From: Toxonevra muliebris
Taxonomy: Eukaryota > Arthropoda > Insecta > Diptera > Pallopteridae
Direction: 5' to 3'
Assembly (NCBI GenBank): GCA_963691655.1
Contig: OY829326.1
Span: 55,607,776 to 55,671,775, forward strand
Length of the DNA stretch: 64,000 nt
This document shows positions 39,501 to 48,029 of this stretch, piece by piece. The notes beneath the pieces are model-generated. The model searched no databases. It was not told the DNA's origin and worked only from the letters and a program-made list of their open reading frames with translations. The translations under genes were made by a program, and so were the position numbers. The stretch's first letter is position 1, and each line of letters starts with the position of its first letter.

Positions 39501-42500
39501 AACCAACAAGCAGGTATGGCCAGAATATAACCTCAAACGCTCTAGGAAGCTACTATAGCGTTCTCCATAGAAGACAAATATACAAAGCTATGGCAGTAAT
39601 AACTGGCCATTGTCTTATAGGCGTACACGCCTCGAGATTGGGCGCGCCCTCAAACGACTATTGCAGAAGTTGTAAAGATGAAGAGGAAGAATCCATTTTT
39701 CACTACTTGTGCTTCGGCCCAGCTCTGGCTAAGTTAGGTTAGGCTGGAGTGGCTGTCGAGAGACACACTTAGTCCTGAACGACCCATTGTGATACCACAT
39801 AGTTGAACCTACAGTTTAACGCCGATTCCGAACGGCGGTGTGGCAATTTTTTATCGGCTTGGTGGTTTTGCCATTACCAACCAAGGTGTGTACTTGTACA
39901 CTATCTTATAATTCTCATACACTTCATATTGATAGTGAATATAAGAAAGTAATGAAAATTAACCACCAGACGAAGACGGGAATCGAACTCGAACCTCCCA
40001 GATGAAAGTCTAGTGCACTATCCACTAGGCTATCGAGGTCTTCCAGCTCTGGCTAACTGTAGGAAAAATGCCCTAGGTCAATATTTTCTAGATGACTTAT
40101 CCGACTTGGGGTCAATCGACCTAGGGAGCCTACTGAATTTCATAACAAAGTCTAATTAATTCAACTAATTTTCAGGTTCTAAAGGGGGTGGATGAAACAC
40201 CCACGTGGTAACACAACGGGCTGTATTTGGCCTGACGGACAGCTACTTAACCTAACCTAACAAATCGTCCCCTTCCCCCCTAGTGCGTTACGTAATATGT
40301 TAACGGCCCCTTATCCATAATAAACCTCCCACATGGAAATTAATCTTTTGAAAACCCACCTATTATAAGGGCTTTATGAAGGCTGAATATACAGGCTTGC
40401 CCGACATCGACCAATACGAGCTGAATATGTGGGCATCTTTTACACAGGATTTCCAAACCAATGTGAGTTCAATATAGGTGTCCTATACATATATATAATA
40501 TAGGATCGGAATATAGAATCGGTCTATATAAAATGATCCTCAAAATTATAATGCATTTAGAACTACCTATGTTTAAAGCGGTATTGGATGAGAATTGCAT
40601 TCCTCACTTAAAATTGCGAAAAGAAAATTTTCATTAGCTTTTTATAAATAACAAAATGGGCGTGGCACCTTCTATAAAACCAAAGTTACAAGAATAAGAC
40701 ATTGTATTAGAATAAAAATTGTATTAGACAACTTGGCGAAGTAAATTCCACATTAATTAAATACTAAATTCACTAGAACTAACTTAAGTTTAGATTGAAC
40801 GATTTTCAAGAATTGCTATGAGCGCTTTACGCGTTTATAGTTCTAAATATTATGCAAACAAAAACAAATATTTTCTTTATTTTTAACTGCATTTTATTAA
40901 ATATATACATATGTATATCTATAAGTGAGGCCTTTAAAATCGATTTAATTTTTTTAAATTTTTTTTGATGCTGTTTTGTTCGAAGGGGATACATTTTCTT
41001 CTATAAATTCTTTCACAAAGCAATATAATAGGGTTACATATCTACCAGCAGCACCACATGAAGCTGCACAAAAATGTATATGTAACTTAAATATTTAAAT
41101 GCTTTTGTGTCTGGCAATGCAGTACCGCTATGACATACACACATACATGCACACAGTCACGTAGATATATATAGTATAGACAATATAAACGAAAATATGA
41201 AAAACTGTTGATGAAACCAAAAAATGAAACGAAATAAAGTACTTTAACCACAAAAACCATAATGGACATAAAGTATACATATACAGCTGAAAAAACAGAA
41301 AAAACAAAAAAAAAAAAAAACAAAAAAATAAAAGAATTTTATCCAATTTTCCGTTTAGTGAAAATATTTCAAGCTTTTTTCCTTTTTTTTTTGTACGAAT
41401 ATTACAATTGGTAACTGGTTAGCTTTTAAATAGATTGTGGTTTGTTATTGTTGTTAGTTAGTTGGTTAGTTTGTCAGTTTGGTTATTGTTTTCCCTAGTG
41501 TGCGAAAAAAGATTTTTTGGAATATTTTATTAAAGTTTCCGTTTCAGAAAGTGAGAAAAGAACGAGAGAAAAATAAAATCGCTACTTATATATATGAGGA
41601 AAATTGCATTTTATAATTTAAATTCTGTTAGAGTGAAAATTGTAGGAAAACTTTTTTATTTCAGTAACTTTATACATAACTTTACAATGGTAAATAATTG
41701 GAAAGTTACGCGCCAGTTCATCGGAAAGGCACAATAGATGATTGAATCACTCTTTTCACTTCTTCATTAGTCCTTCTGGTTTATATTCTTATTCAAATTA
41801 TGTTTTTCGTCTTACAGTTTTTATTTATAGCTAGAAACTCTGTAACAATTTGAATTAAGTTTCCACTAAGTTTTAACAGCTGTAAAAAAAGGTTTTATTT
41901 TGTTTGTTACTTGTGACTTTCTTTTACTAGCTTAGCTACTTATTTAGCAGAGAACTTAACGCCTGCTAAGTTTCAAACGACAAAATGATTCATGAATTCC
42001 GAAAAATATTAACCCGAAACTGCAAAAAGTTCAATTATATCCAAAAGATTTCAATAAAAATTTATCACAAAGGCTTATATTAGTATTCTCTATAAACAAT
42101 AAAAAATGGTCAAAAGCAGCATTTTTGCACTTTTGGGTTAAGACTTCTCGAAGTCCTCACACTATTCAACTTCCAATTCAGCGAATAAAAACACGTCATT
42201 GTTTGATCTCAATTAAGTTTTAAAAACCTTAATTTCTTAGTTTATTTCTTTTTTGATTTTCTTTCGAATTATAAATACTAGCAACAAACATGAACTTTTC
42301 TGATCCAGATGAGAATTCAAGTAGCGGCTGAGATTAATTTAAGGAACCGTTGCCATGAGTTTATTGTCTGTGTTTGACAATTCGCAAGTTCATATCGATC
42401 AAATTTAATTTCTATGCTGTTGAGGCCAAACTTTCTCCCTTTCGATTTTACTTAATAAAGAATGGAATCTATTACTACCAACGACATTCAAGCTAATTTT

Positions 42501-45500
42501 TGAAAACTTCGATAAAGAACTTCAAATATCAAGTTTCTACTACGCATTTCAACAATATGAAAGTAAAGTTTTATAAATTTTACCATTTTACTTTGTAATT
42601 TATCTTTCTTTTGCATAGATATGTACATATGTATGTATATAGATGCAAGTGCATAAATTTCTAAATTTAATCCATTGTAAAACTACACACCCCTTTTTCT
42701 TTCACGTATAATACATGGTAATAAATATTGCCAGATACTATTTTTAGCTCAACAGAGGAGACTTTTGGTATTTTATACTTTTATGTACTTACATTTACTT
42801 TTATTATTGCTCACACCGAGCTACTTATATTTCTTTGTCTAAACACATATACGGACACATGTACAAATACATGTATACCTATATATGACACCACAAGTAG
42901 TTAGTAATTTTCTATCCTTTATTACATACAAGAGTATTTAGTAATGTTTGTAAACGTTTTCGTACTGGTGTTGTGTACTATGTAGAGTCGCAAATTCAAT
43001 GTCAAACACACCGCACACTCAACTACTTACATTTTTAACTCACTTGTGTATACATTTACATAAATACAGTGTGTTTCATAAGAACGTATGCCTAACGCGA
43101 AGTGCCATAAATAGTGGTTAAATAGATGGAAAACACACAGAATCATAAGCTACTACATTTATATAAGCAGTGTTTTATTCGCCAACTAGTTTAACATGTG
43201 CGAATAAAACGCCAAAGTTGTTAAGTCTCTTCTTCGTTATATTGTTGTTCACAATGAAACTGTGCAGCAGCTAGAGGTGAAACATTTTAAAGGATTCCCG
43301 TCAGTTTTTACTTTTCATAAGAATATTTAACGATGATTTTAACTTATTTTCACCGGCAGCCATTTTGAATCTTTTTCCACTTGTTAAGTATACATAACAG
43401 CTATAATTATACGTGTTATCATTGTGGCTTTGTTGTTGTTAACGCTGCTAGTTAGACATAATTAGAAACAGGTGGCGAATAAAACGCAGCTATAGAGATG
43501 AACAAAGCAAAAAGCCTTTACGAAAAGGAAAGATTGTACTTAGTAATGAACAGTTAATTATTCTCTATTCCCGGAGAAATGAGTTGAGAAGTGCATGTAA
43601 TGACAGAAATTTGAACGTGAAATTCTTACCAGAAAGAAGTCATGTAGTCTGGTATGATAATTTACAATGACAATAATTGCACATTGTAATAGTAAATTTC
43701 AAATTGCAAATGAATAATTTTATAAGCGTAATTCGGGGTCGCTGATTCTGACTCAGATTTTCTCTTTTATGTCTGGGATTCCCGCTATGAGGTCAAAACG
43801 CACAATTTTAGTATGTATAGGACCTATATAAAATTTTTTGTTTATTTTACTTTGTAAGTTTTTCCTAGCTAAGAGAAAGTTTTTTATCATGGAAGGTAGG
43901 TAGCGTAAACGATCACTAAACCTATCATATGGTTTTGGTGAAAAATGTTCCTATAAGACGTTTCGGTAATGTTCCTCTAGGATCTAGATTATTTTGACCT
44001 TCTGTAACACCAACTAGATTAAGTTTTTGATTAGAAATATTGTCCTCAAAAACTATTTGCCTTTTTTTTCAACGGTGCAGTACAACGGCATTACAGCAAA
44101 AAAAAAGAAAAAAATTTGTCTTCCAAAATTAATTTCTGAGAAATTGTTGGACTTAGGTGGTTTTGACCTTCGTTGACCCCAAATACTTTTTGATGGGGAG
44201 CATTTCTTACCAAAACTCTATGACAGGTTTCGCAATCGTTTACCTCGTATAGTCATATGTCGAATAGTGGCTTCATATAAAACCCAAAAGGGTGGGTAGG
44301 GGTTGGGGGGTGCTGCTGTCTAAGGTGCTTCCTCTCTTTTATAATAAACAACTTTCTTTTAGCTATGAAACATATATAAGGTCAAATAAAAATGTGTTCC
44401 CTCGCATACGGGAATTATGGGGTTCGACCCCCACGTGATAGACAAAAATCTGAGTCGGAATCAGAGTCTATTCGCCATTTGATTTGGTAAAGCGTCAAAT
44501 TATTGCACAGTGTTATTAATAATATTATGTAACCTCTGCATGTTCAGAAAACAAATAAGGAGACTTTTCACGCTTAACCATTATGCGATTTCTTTCAATC
44601 ACATAACCGATTTAACCATTATGCGATTTATCGCTTTTCTTTTTTCTTCAATCAATGATAATCATGTCTCTGTCAGAATAAATTTGATAGGTTCAAATGC
44701 AGCGGCTAGCTGTGTTGATAATTTCTACTTGACCACTCATTCTTTAAAGGAAGTCTAACCATTAAGTTCTTTTTAAGGTAGTTCTAGATGGTAGGAGCTC
44801 TGAGGTATTATACATATACACAATATTCTCTATATATATCTTTTATCGTACTAGAAAGCACACTTAAGCACATATTTGGCTCATTGTGATACTCAATCCT
44901 AACTAAAAATAAAAAATTGGTGTCTATGCAGATTTTTGTCTTTCCCGAACATGAAACACATGCTCTTATGAAACACACTGTACATCATAGTATATACAAA
45001 CAAACATTCATATCTATGTATGTGAGTACACACTTCCGTTTTCCCCTTTTTAAGGATTTTTTCCTCGCCGGATATTGTTTCAATATACTTGTTTATATAT
45101 AGATATTGTTGTAGTTGTCGTTGCTGTTGGCGGTGTTTTGTTATTGCTGCTGCTACTTTGTTGTATTTGCATTTGCAGTAGCTGTAGTTGTTTTATTTGT
45201 ACTTGTTGTTGGTAATAATGGCTGTTCTGTGTTAGTGTGTGTATAAGTAAGTAGCATGTTCTCTTCTAGTAATTTATGTTTTCGCAAATATATTTATTTT
45301 TTTGTTGTTGTTGTGTATATTAAATTTCATGGTCAAGTTAATTTTGCACAATGGTTTTTACTTTCGTCATTAGAAATATTATTAACTTCATTAATTTTTA
45401 TTATGTAGAGGTAGAGGACTTACCTTAAAACTACTGTGCACTAATGTTTCATCCAAATCGATGACCATGCATTTTTTGTGCATATCCGAATGCCTAACCT

Positions 45501-45659
45501 GAGGTAGTAGGTACCTTTGTTGGTCCGGTAAGGGTGGCGGTGTTGTTGAACCATCGATTGGTGTACCATTTTGATTTGTTTTTGTTCGATTTCGTCGCCA
45601 ACAACACAATATCGACTGAAAGAAACCGCGTTTCTGTGGCTTTAATCGTTCCACATCAT
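24287..45659 (-). CDS. CG5830: CTD small phosphatase (SCP/CTDSP family), five exons, 5' exon missing
   Basis: This is a Mg2+-dependent phosphatase of the FCP/SCP (HAD) family, which dephosphorylates Ser5 of the RNA polymerase II CTD and SMADs. Coding exons, in gene order: 45424-45659, 31058-31239, 30834-30987, 30614-30759, 24287-24536. Phases agree at each junction. The first visible exon has a basic, Cys-containing segment ([10 protein letters not shown], a likely palmitoylation site as in vertebrate SCP1), a Pro-rich linker, then [14 protein letters not shown] with the catalytic DxDxT aspartates. Later exons carry [43 protein letters not shown] and SWFDD. The last exon encodes an 83-residue Gln-rich tail ending [11 protein letters not shown]. 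The 45659 exon begins with two bases of a split codon after TTTTCAG, so a further 5' exon exists; I did not find it, and it is probably past base 64000. The symbol is the Drosophila CG number recalled from memory. Confidence 0.95.
25035..25895 (+). mobile_element. Non-coding hAT-type element, copy 2 (left end lost)
   Basis: The same family as 50054-51116 and in the same orientation. The sequence matches from CATTCGAAGAAAAT, then skips about 220 bases to the GATGATG...CCCGACCTC segment and continues to the terminus CGACCTTG at 25895. The left terminus is absent, so no paired 8-bp duplication can be shown. It lies in a phosphatase-gene intron. Confidence 0.75.
26003..26066 (-). mobile_element. 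Retroposon 3' tail module (SINE-type)
   Basis: GGTTAGGTTGGAGTGGC followed by AAAGCACACTTAAGCACA and GGCTCATTGTGATA. It aligns with the 3' half of the SINE at 39733-40042 and with 44851-44903. Read on the minus strand it ends CCACTCCAACCTAACC. This is a truncated tail with no tRNA-like head. Confidence 0.55.
26227..26420. mobile_element. Tc1/mariner-like end fragment
   Basis: It begins TA|CAGTGACTCA, a common Tc1-type terminus next to a TA dinucleotide. It shares GAACACGATA and GCGTCAAATTAAAAA with the fragment at 33273. There is no transposase frame and no opposite end, so it is an eroded solo end. Confidence 0.45.
27445..28106. mobile_element. pogo-like MITE (662 bp)
   Basis: Inverted ends CAGTAGACGCCCGGTATAAC (left) and CAGTAGATGTCCCATATAAC (right, inverse) match at 16 of 20 positions and are flanked by TA on both sides (27443-27444 and 28107-28108). 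CAGTAGA...CCGGTATAAC-type termini with a TA target belong to the pogo/Tigger branch of Tc1/mariner. The interior is AT-rich and non-coding. Confidence 0.75.
28811..28977 (-). mobile_element. Possible retroposon tail
   Basis: AGGTCAGGTTAAGTGGTTG at the left looks like the inverse of a CCACTTAACCTGACCT-type 3' end related to the CCTAACCTAAC tails elsewhere. The rest is not assignable. Weak call. Confidence 0.3.
29130..29585 (+). mobile_element. LINE 3'-terminal fragment
   Basis: The translation reads [18 protein letters not shown] and, after a stop, [21 protein letters not shown], the Cys/His knuckle at the end of ORF2 of I/R1/LOA-type LINEs. It ends in AACCTAACCTAACCTAA. It is 5'-truncated, with stops. 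It resembles the LINE at 38880 ([16 protein letters not shown]). Confidence 0.7.
30047..30534. mobile_element. Inverted-repeat element with internal palindrome
   Basis: GACACACGA at 30047-30055 has an exact inverse at 30526-30534, and the following bases (AG[TC]GCATTTC-like) also pair. Inside, CGTTGAAATGAGTCTGAAATG (30084-30104) and its near-exact inverse at 30143-30163 form a 21-bp stem with one mismatch. The 488-bp unit ends only 79 bp from a phosphatase exon. Target duplication unclear; likely a foldback MITE. Confidence 0.5.
30614..30759 (-). CDS. CG5830: CTDSP exon, end of phosphatase domain
   Basis: Acceptor CTATAG and donor AAGAG|GTAAGC. It encodes [29 protein letters not shown] and a short Asn-rich stretch. 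Two trailing bases (AG) make Ser with the first base of the last exon. Confidence 0.95.
30834..30987 (-). CDS. CG5830: CTDSP exon, phosphatase core with DNSPASY
   Basis: Acceptor TTTCAG and donor GCG|GTAAGT. It encodes [13 protein letters not shown], the DLNRLGRDL segment and [15 protein letters not shown], which supplies the metal-coordinating Asp of the second HAD motif. The flanking introns are only 70 and 74 bp. Confidence 0.95.
31058..31239 (-). CDS. CG5830: CTDSP exon, central phosphatase core
   Basis: Acceptor TTTATAG and donor CAA|GTATGT. It encodes [15 protein letters not shown] through [18 protein letters not shown] and leaves two bases (AA) that complete a Lys codon with the next exon. 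Confidence 0.95.
31240..33272. other. Phosphatase intron, left part, no gene recognised
   Basis: AT-rich intron. A small inverted pair (CTGGATCATTTT near 31747 and AAAATGATCCA near 31799) was seen. Open frames at 31955-32152 and 32304-32528 carry no recognised motif. Confidence 0.45.
33273..33545. mobile_element. Tc1/mariner-like end fragment, second copy
   Basis: TA|GAGTGACTCAAAAAATTGAT, then GAACACGATA and GGCGTCAAATTAAAAAG, the same order of blocks as 26227-26420. No transposase remains. It runs into the degenerate tandem repeat that follows. Confidence 0.45.
33620..34010. repeat. Degenerate tandem repeat, about 140-bp unit, three copies
   Basis: The block ATTTTGAT[TC][TC]A...(A)AGGGG[AGC]TCCG[AC]AGC recurs at about 33645-33690, 33783-33825 and 33933-33975, spaced 138 and 147 bases. 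GTTGAAATTT followed by CACACCAG or TGTACCAG also repeats (33750, 33879). Copies are strongly diverged. Confidence 0.55.
36413..37677 (-). mobile_element. Tc1/mariner superfamily transposon, DD37D (maT-like), near-intact
   Basis: A 1265-bp element flanked by TA (36411-36412, 37678-37679). Terminal inverted repeats begin CAGGGTGACAAT/CAGGGTGACAAT and extend 26 bp with one mismatch. The transposase reads on the minus strand in two overlapping frames (see the separate entry). Gross structure, ITRs and frame are well kept, so it is a young insertion. It sits in a phosphatase intron and probably within the 34070-40312 structure. Confidence 0.93.
36535..37552 (-). pseudogene. maT-like transposase with one frameshift
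   Basis: The N-terminal part (37130-37552; the likely start is the inner Met of [10 protein letters not shown]) has a paired helix-turn-helix ([20 protein letters not shown]; then [20 protein letters not shown]). The C-terminal part (36535-37155) has the catalytic triad: [20 protein letters not shown] and [15 protein letters not shown]. There are 37 residues between the second and third Asp, i.e. DD37D as in maT elements. The two parts overlap out of frame near 37130-37155, which indicates a small indel there; no other lesion is visible. The encoded enzyme would cut and paste the element at TA sites. As it stands, no full-length product can be made. Confidence 0.9.
38880..40257 (+). mobile_element. 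5'-truncated LINE with RNase H domain (I/R1/LOA-like)
   Basis: It is flanked by AACAAATCGTCC at 38868-38879 (left) and 40259-40270 (right), a 12-13 bp target duplication. Segments: [22 protein letters not shown] (end of the RT-thumb region), then an RNase H domain with [20 protein letters not shown] and ILSDSQLT giving the D-E-D residues, then [17 protein letters not shown] of the terminal knuckle, and the 3' end TTAACCTAACCTAAC. Stops split the frame. A SINE has inserted into the knuckle region (39733-40042). Confidence 0.85.
39733..40042 (-). mobile_element. tRNA-derived SINE inserted in the LINE
   Basis: It is flanked by CCAGCTCTGGCTAA at 39719-39732 and 40043-40056 (14-bp duplication). 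Read on the minus strand it starts AAGACCTCGATAGCCTAGTGG, with an A-box-like TAGCCTAGTGGATAGTG, a TTTCA anticodon-loop-like segment and the B-box GGTTCGAGTTCGATTCC, most like tRNA-Glu(TTC). A body with CACCTTGGTTGGTAATGGC follows, then a second module ending CCACTCCAGCCTAACCTAAC. It is transcribed by Pol III if active. It is not a tRNA gene: stems do not close. Confidence 0.88.
40313..43066. other. Phosphatase intron, no gene recognised
   Basis: AT-rich intron with A-rich and TATA-type simple sequence (about 41140-41340). No bounded element or exon was recognised. Confidence 0.45.
43742..44464. repeat. Foldback (long imperfect inverted repeat)
   Basis: Three arm segments pair in order: 43742-43761 with 44445-44464 (19/20); 43866-43887 with 44344-44365 (20/22); 43905-43951 with 44197-44243 (about 80% over 47). 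The loop is about 245 bases. Order and spacing are kept, so the arms descend from one inverted repeat rather than chance. RNA from either strand would fold into a long hairpin. Confidence 0.75.
44851..44903 (-). mobile_element. Retroposon tail module
   Basis: CTAGAAAGCACACTTAAGCA and GGCTCATTGTGATA match 26022-26065 closely. It lacks the CCTAACC end and the head. Confidence 0.5.
45105..45225. repeat. TTG/CTG-rich simple repeat
   Basis: Imperfect (TTG/CTG)n, i.e. CAA/CAG on the gene strand, in the intron 200-300 bp downstream of the DLDET exon. An in-frame extension of that exon is closed by its donor and by stops. Confidence 0.6.
45424..45659 (-). CDS. CG5830: CTDSP exon with basic Cys segment and DLDET catalytic motif
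   Basis: Acceptor TTTTCAG before 45659 and donor AAG|GTAAGT after 45424. It encodes [22 protein letters not shown], a [11 protein letters not shown] linker and the phosphatase nucleophile motif. It ends phase 0 after Lys, joining to PIPNADF of the next exon. Confidence 0.95.
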
Positions 45660-46077
45660 CTGAAAATAAAACAAACAAAAAAAGAGAGAAAAACAATTAA
45701 ATAATGAATGAATAAATAAATACATAATTTTAAAGAAAATGGATTGAAGAAAAGATATAAACTAAACAATTAATATAATTTTTCTTAACTTCAAGTTAAT
45801 ACAGTAATAAGATGAACTTGCATGAAAATTATCGATTAACAATTTCATTGAATTACGACAAAAAAAAAAAAAAATTGGCTAAGAAAAGCGTTTTCCTTGC
45901 CGTTCGGACTCGACATAAAGCTACTAAGTATTTTCCATATCTGTGGAAATATAACTCCCACGATCTGAATAGATGACAAAAAGCTCAGTGTCTAGGCCTT
46001 CCATGGGCAGTTCTACCAAAAGAGAAGAAAAATAATTTAATCCTAAAAAAACAGCAAAGTAAAGTAAATAGGTAGAC

Positions 46078-46454
46078 GACGACCTCGATAGTCTAGTAGA
46101 TAGTGCACAAGACTTTCACTCAGAAGGTTTGCGGGTTCGATTCCCGTCTTGGTGTAGTGGTTAATTCTCATCAACTTCTTATATTCACTATCGATATGAA
46201 GTGAATGAGAATTATAAGAAAGTGTACAAGTACACACCTTGGTTGGTAATGGCAAAACCACCGAGCTGATAAGCTCGCTGTGGTCTAGTGGCAGAGTGCC
46301 ATTCTCTAGTCTCTGGGGACCCGAGTTCGATACTCGGCTTGGGTATGTTTCTTATCTATCTTTCTTTCTTTCTTTCATAACTTAGGGATTTGGTACAATA
46401 GATCTTATAGGTCGCAGTGCCTGACTTTCGAGTCGTCCTTCCTTCAAATAATAA
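46078..46454 (+). mobile_element. Composite SINE with two tRNA-like heads
   Basis: It is flanked by TAAATAGGTAGAC at 46065-46077 and 46455-46467, so the 377 bp moved as one unit. Module 1 (46078 to about 46268) matches the head and body of the SINE at 39733-40042: tRNA-Glu-like ACTTTCACTCAGAAGG, B-box GGGTTCGATTCCC, then CACCTTGGTTGGTAATGGC. Module 2 (about 46270-46454) starts with a second Pol III promoter: TGGTCTAGTGGCAGAG (A-box, Gly-like) and GAGTTCGATACTC (B-box). It continues through a (TTTC)n stretch and GGTACAATAGATCTTATAGG. Module 2 alone occurs at 54137. Confidence 0.88.
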
Positions 46455-46489
46455 TAAATAGGTAGACATTGTGGCTTCTCCTTCTACTG

Positions 46490-46716
46490 TTGGAGTGCCG
46501 TTTTGGTAGTACATTTTCACTTTACTTTTATTGTCCAGTGAGAGCTGAAGCCAGTCTAGCCTACGTCACGAAGAGTTAATCAAGTATAAACCTAATTCGA
46601 AAGTCGGTTATCTGCAATGTAGTCGCTTTTGATTCTACCCGAACAATCCCTAGAGCTGATTTTACCCTATGACCTGAAACCCAGATTAGGACAATGTCTT
46701 TGACTCCTAACCTAAC
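46490..46716 (+). mobile_element. Possible retroposon fragment ending CCTAACCTAAC
   Basis: The right end TCCTAACCTAACTTA has the tail type seen on the LINEs. The body has no recognised domain. Tentative. Confidence 0.3.
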
Positions 46717-46915
46717 TTATTATATTGATTAATTAATTTAAAAAATATTAAGCCTGAGTTTAAAGCTTTAATAATAGTCTAATATTGAATTTAGATTGTG
46801 ATTTGCAGGCATCTCGGATTGCTAAAACTTCGATCTGAAAAATGCAAGCTTTGTCCAGAATTCATAAACACTTCGACTATCTCCAATAATTCTGAAGTTC
46901 ACACGGTGGGGCTTA

Positions 46916-48000
46916 CAAAAGTTAGCTTGATTGGCTACAAGGAATAGGCAAAAAAAAACAATTTTATTTTTATAACATTTATCTTTAAACATTTTTGAAG
47001 GTCGGCTTTATTAATTATCTCCTCATAATTGCAGAAAATTTTTCCTCCCAACTTTTTTTTCTATTAATGGAAACAACCAGAAATCACACCGCGCTAGGTC
47101 TGGGGAATAGGGCGTTGAACGAATTTCTTCAATCCCTGAGAGCTCAATGAATTTTTACGTTTTTTCAGCAGTGTGAGCTGGAGCGTTATCGTAATGCAGA
47201 AAGTAGCGGCACTGCTCTTTTTTTTGCTGCACATTTCAGTATATCATTTAGCAGTTATCGTCTGCACAGGTACAATTTTTTCTCTTGTGAAATAAATTGA
47301 AATCATAATTTTTGTAGTTGACTTCTGCTGCTTGGCTCAAGTGGGTGGATTAGGACCTTTTGGGCTTCATACCGCCGGCTGTTGCTTGGTTTCTGGGCCG
47401 TACTTGAAGAAACAAGCCTCATCCCCTGTTACAATTTTGTTGAAGGTGCTGGACTCTTCATTTTTGAATTTTTAAAGAAAATATTGGGTAAAACGCACTC
47501 TCGCCTCTTTTCAAGCATCAGCCAAACTTCGAGGAACTTATCGTACTGATTTCTTCATGTATCCAAGATGATCCAGAAATATTCGCGATATTCAAGCCCA
47601 GTTTCTCAGCAATCATTTCCTAGGTCAATCTTGGATCTTAGTCAATATTGGACTTCACCAGAGCTACACTTACATCATCAGTCGAAGATTTTGGGCCACA
47701 GCAAAATGTCCGGTCTGAAATCTCTGAAACCACTTTGAGACGATAAGTGATGGTTTATTAAATATTTATAAAGGCTTGAGGTTACGCCGAAATCTATAAG
47801 GAATGTGCAAACCGAATCTTTTGCTGTGATATCGGTGAAATTTCTACTGACTCTATCTCAGTAGCTATGCGTTTTTTTGTCTCCATGTTGACTGTTTGCA
47901 GTGATACTTATAATGAATTATCGCAATACTATGCCAAATTATGTGACATTTTTTTTTTATCAAAAATTTATTCAATGTTGCCAACTAAAGGAACTTTTGT
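46916..48000 (-). pseudogene. Decayed mariner element and transposase (DD34D)
   Basis: Imperfect ~32-bp inverted ends (CAAAAGTT..CTT..TTGGC.ACA..GAATA), with TA beside them, bound about 1.08 kb. On the minus strand, broken frames read NMETKKRIATEIESVEIS, then VTGDEACFFKYGPETKQQ (first catalytic Asp region), then HYDNAPAHTAEKT and TPYSPDLARCDFWLF. The last two Asp are 34 residues apart, i.e. DD34D mariner. There are many stops and frameshifts, so it is long dead. Confidence 0.85.
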
Positions 48001-48029
48001 TAAACCTCTCGTAGATGTCTAGATTTATA

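Larger units (their letters stand above)
34070..40312. mobile_element. Possible large element with 29-bp inverted termini, containing nested insertions
   Basis: AAGGGGCC[AG]TT at 34070 and the inverse at 40312 continue together through ACATATTA[TC]GTAACGCA; about 26 of 29 bases agree. Both ends are followed inward by C-rich stretches. Flanking ATCCACTGT and ATCCATAAT agree at 6 of 9 bases only, so the target duplication is doubtful. Between the ends lie the maT element, a LINE and a SINE inside the LINE. Removing these leaves about 3.6 kb without a visible transposase. The ends could belong to two separate copies of one MITE. Confidence 0.4.
43067..44980. mobile_element. TA-flanked inverted-repeat element (1914 bp) with nested foldback
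   Basis: CAGTGTGTTTCATAAGAACG at 43067 and, in inverse, CAGTGTGTTTCATAAGAGCA ending 44980 are flanked by TA on both sides (43065-43066 and 44981-44982). This fits Tc1/mariner-type integration. A ~48-codon open stretch (about 43512-43670, [18 protein letters not shown]) is the only candidate coding trace and is not a recognised transposase. The interior holds the foldback at 43742-44464 and a SINE tail at 44851. Confidence 0.65.

Noticed and set aside
39940..40040. tRNA-like sequence on the minus strand
   Set aside because: This is the head of the SINE at 39733-40042, not a functional tRNA gene.
41087..41346. Phe-rich minus-strand frames
   Set aside because: Translation of A-rich simple sequence; no gene features.
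46080..46335. Two tRNA-like segments that a tRNA finder could report
   Set aside because: A and B boxes are present, but the acceptor and anticodon stems do not close and the unit has SINE body, tail and target duplications.
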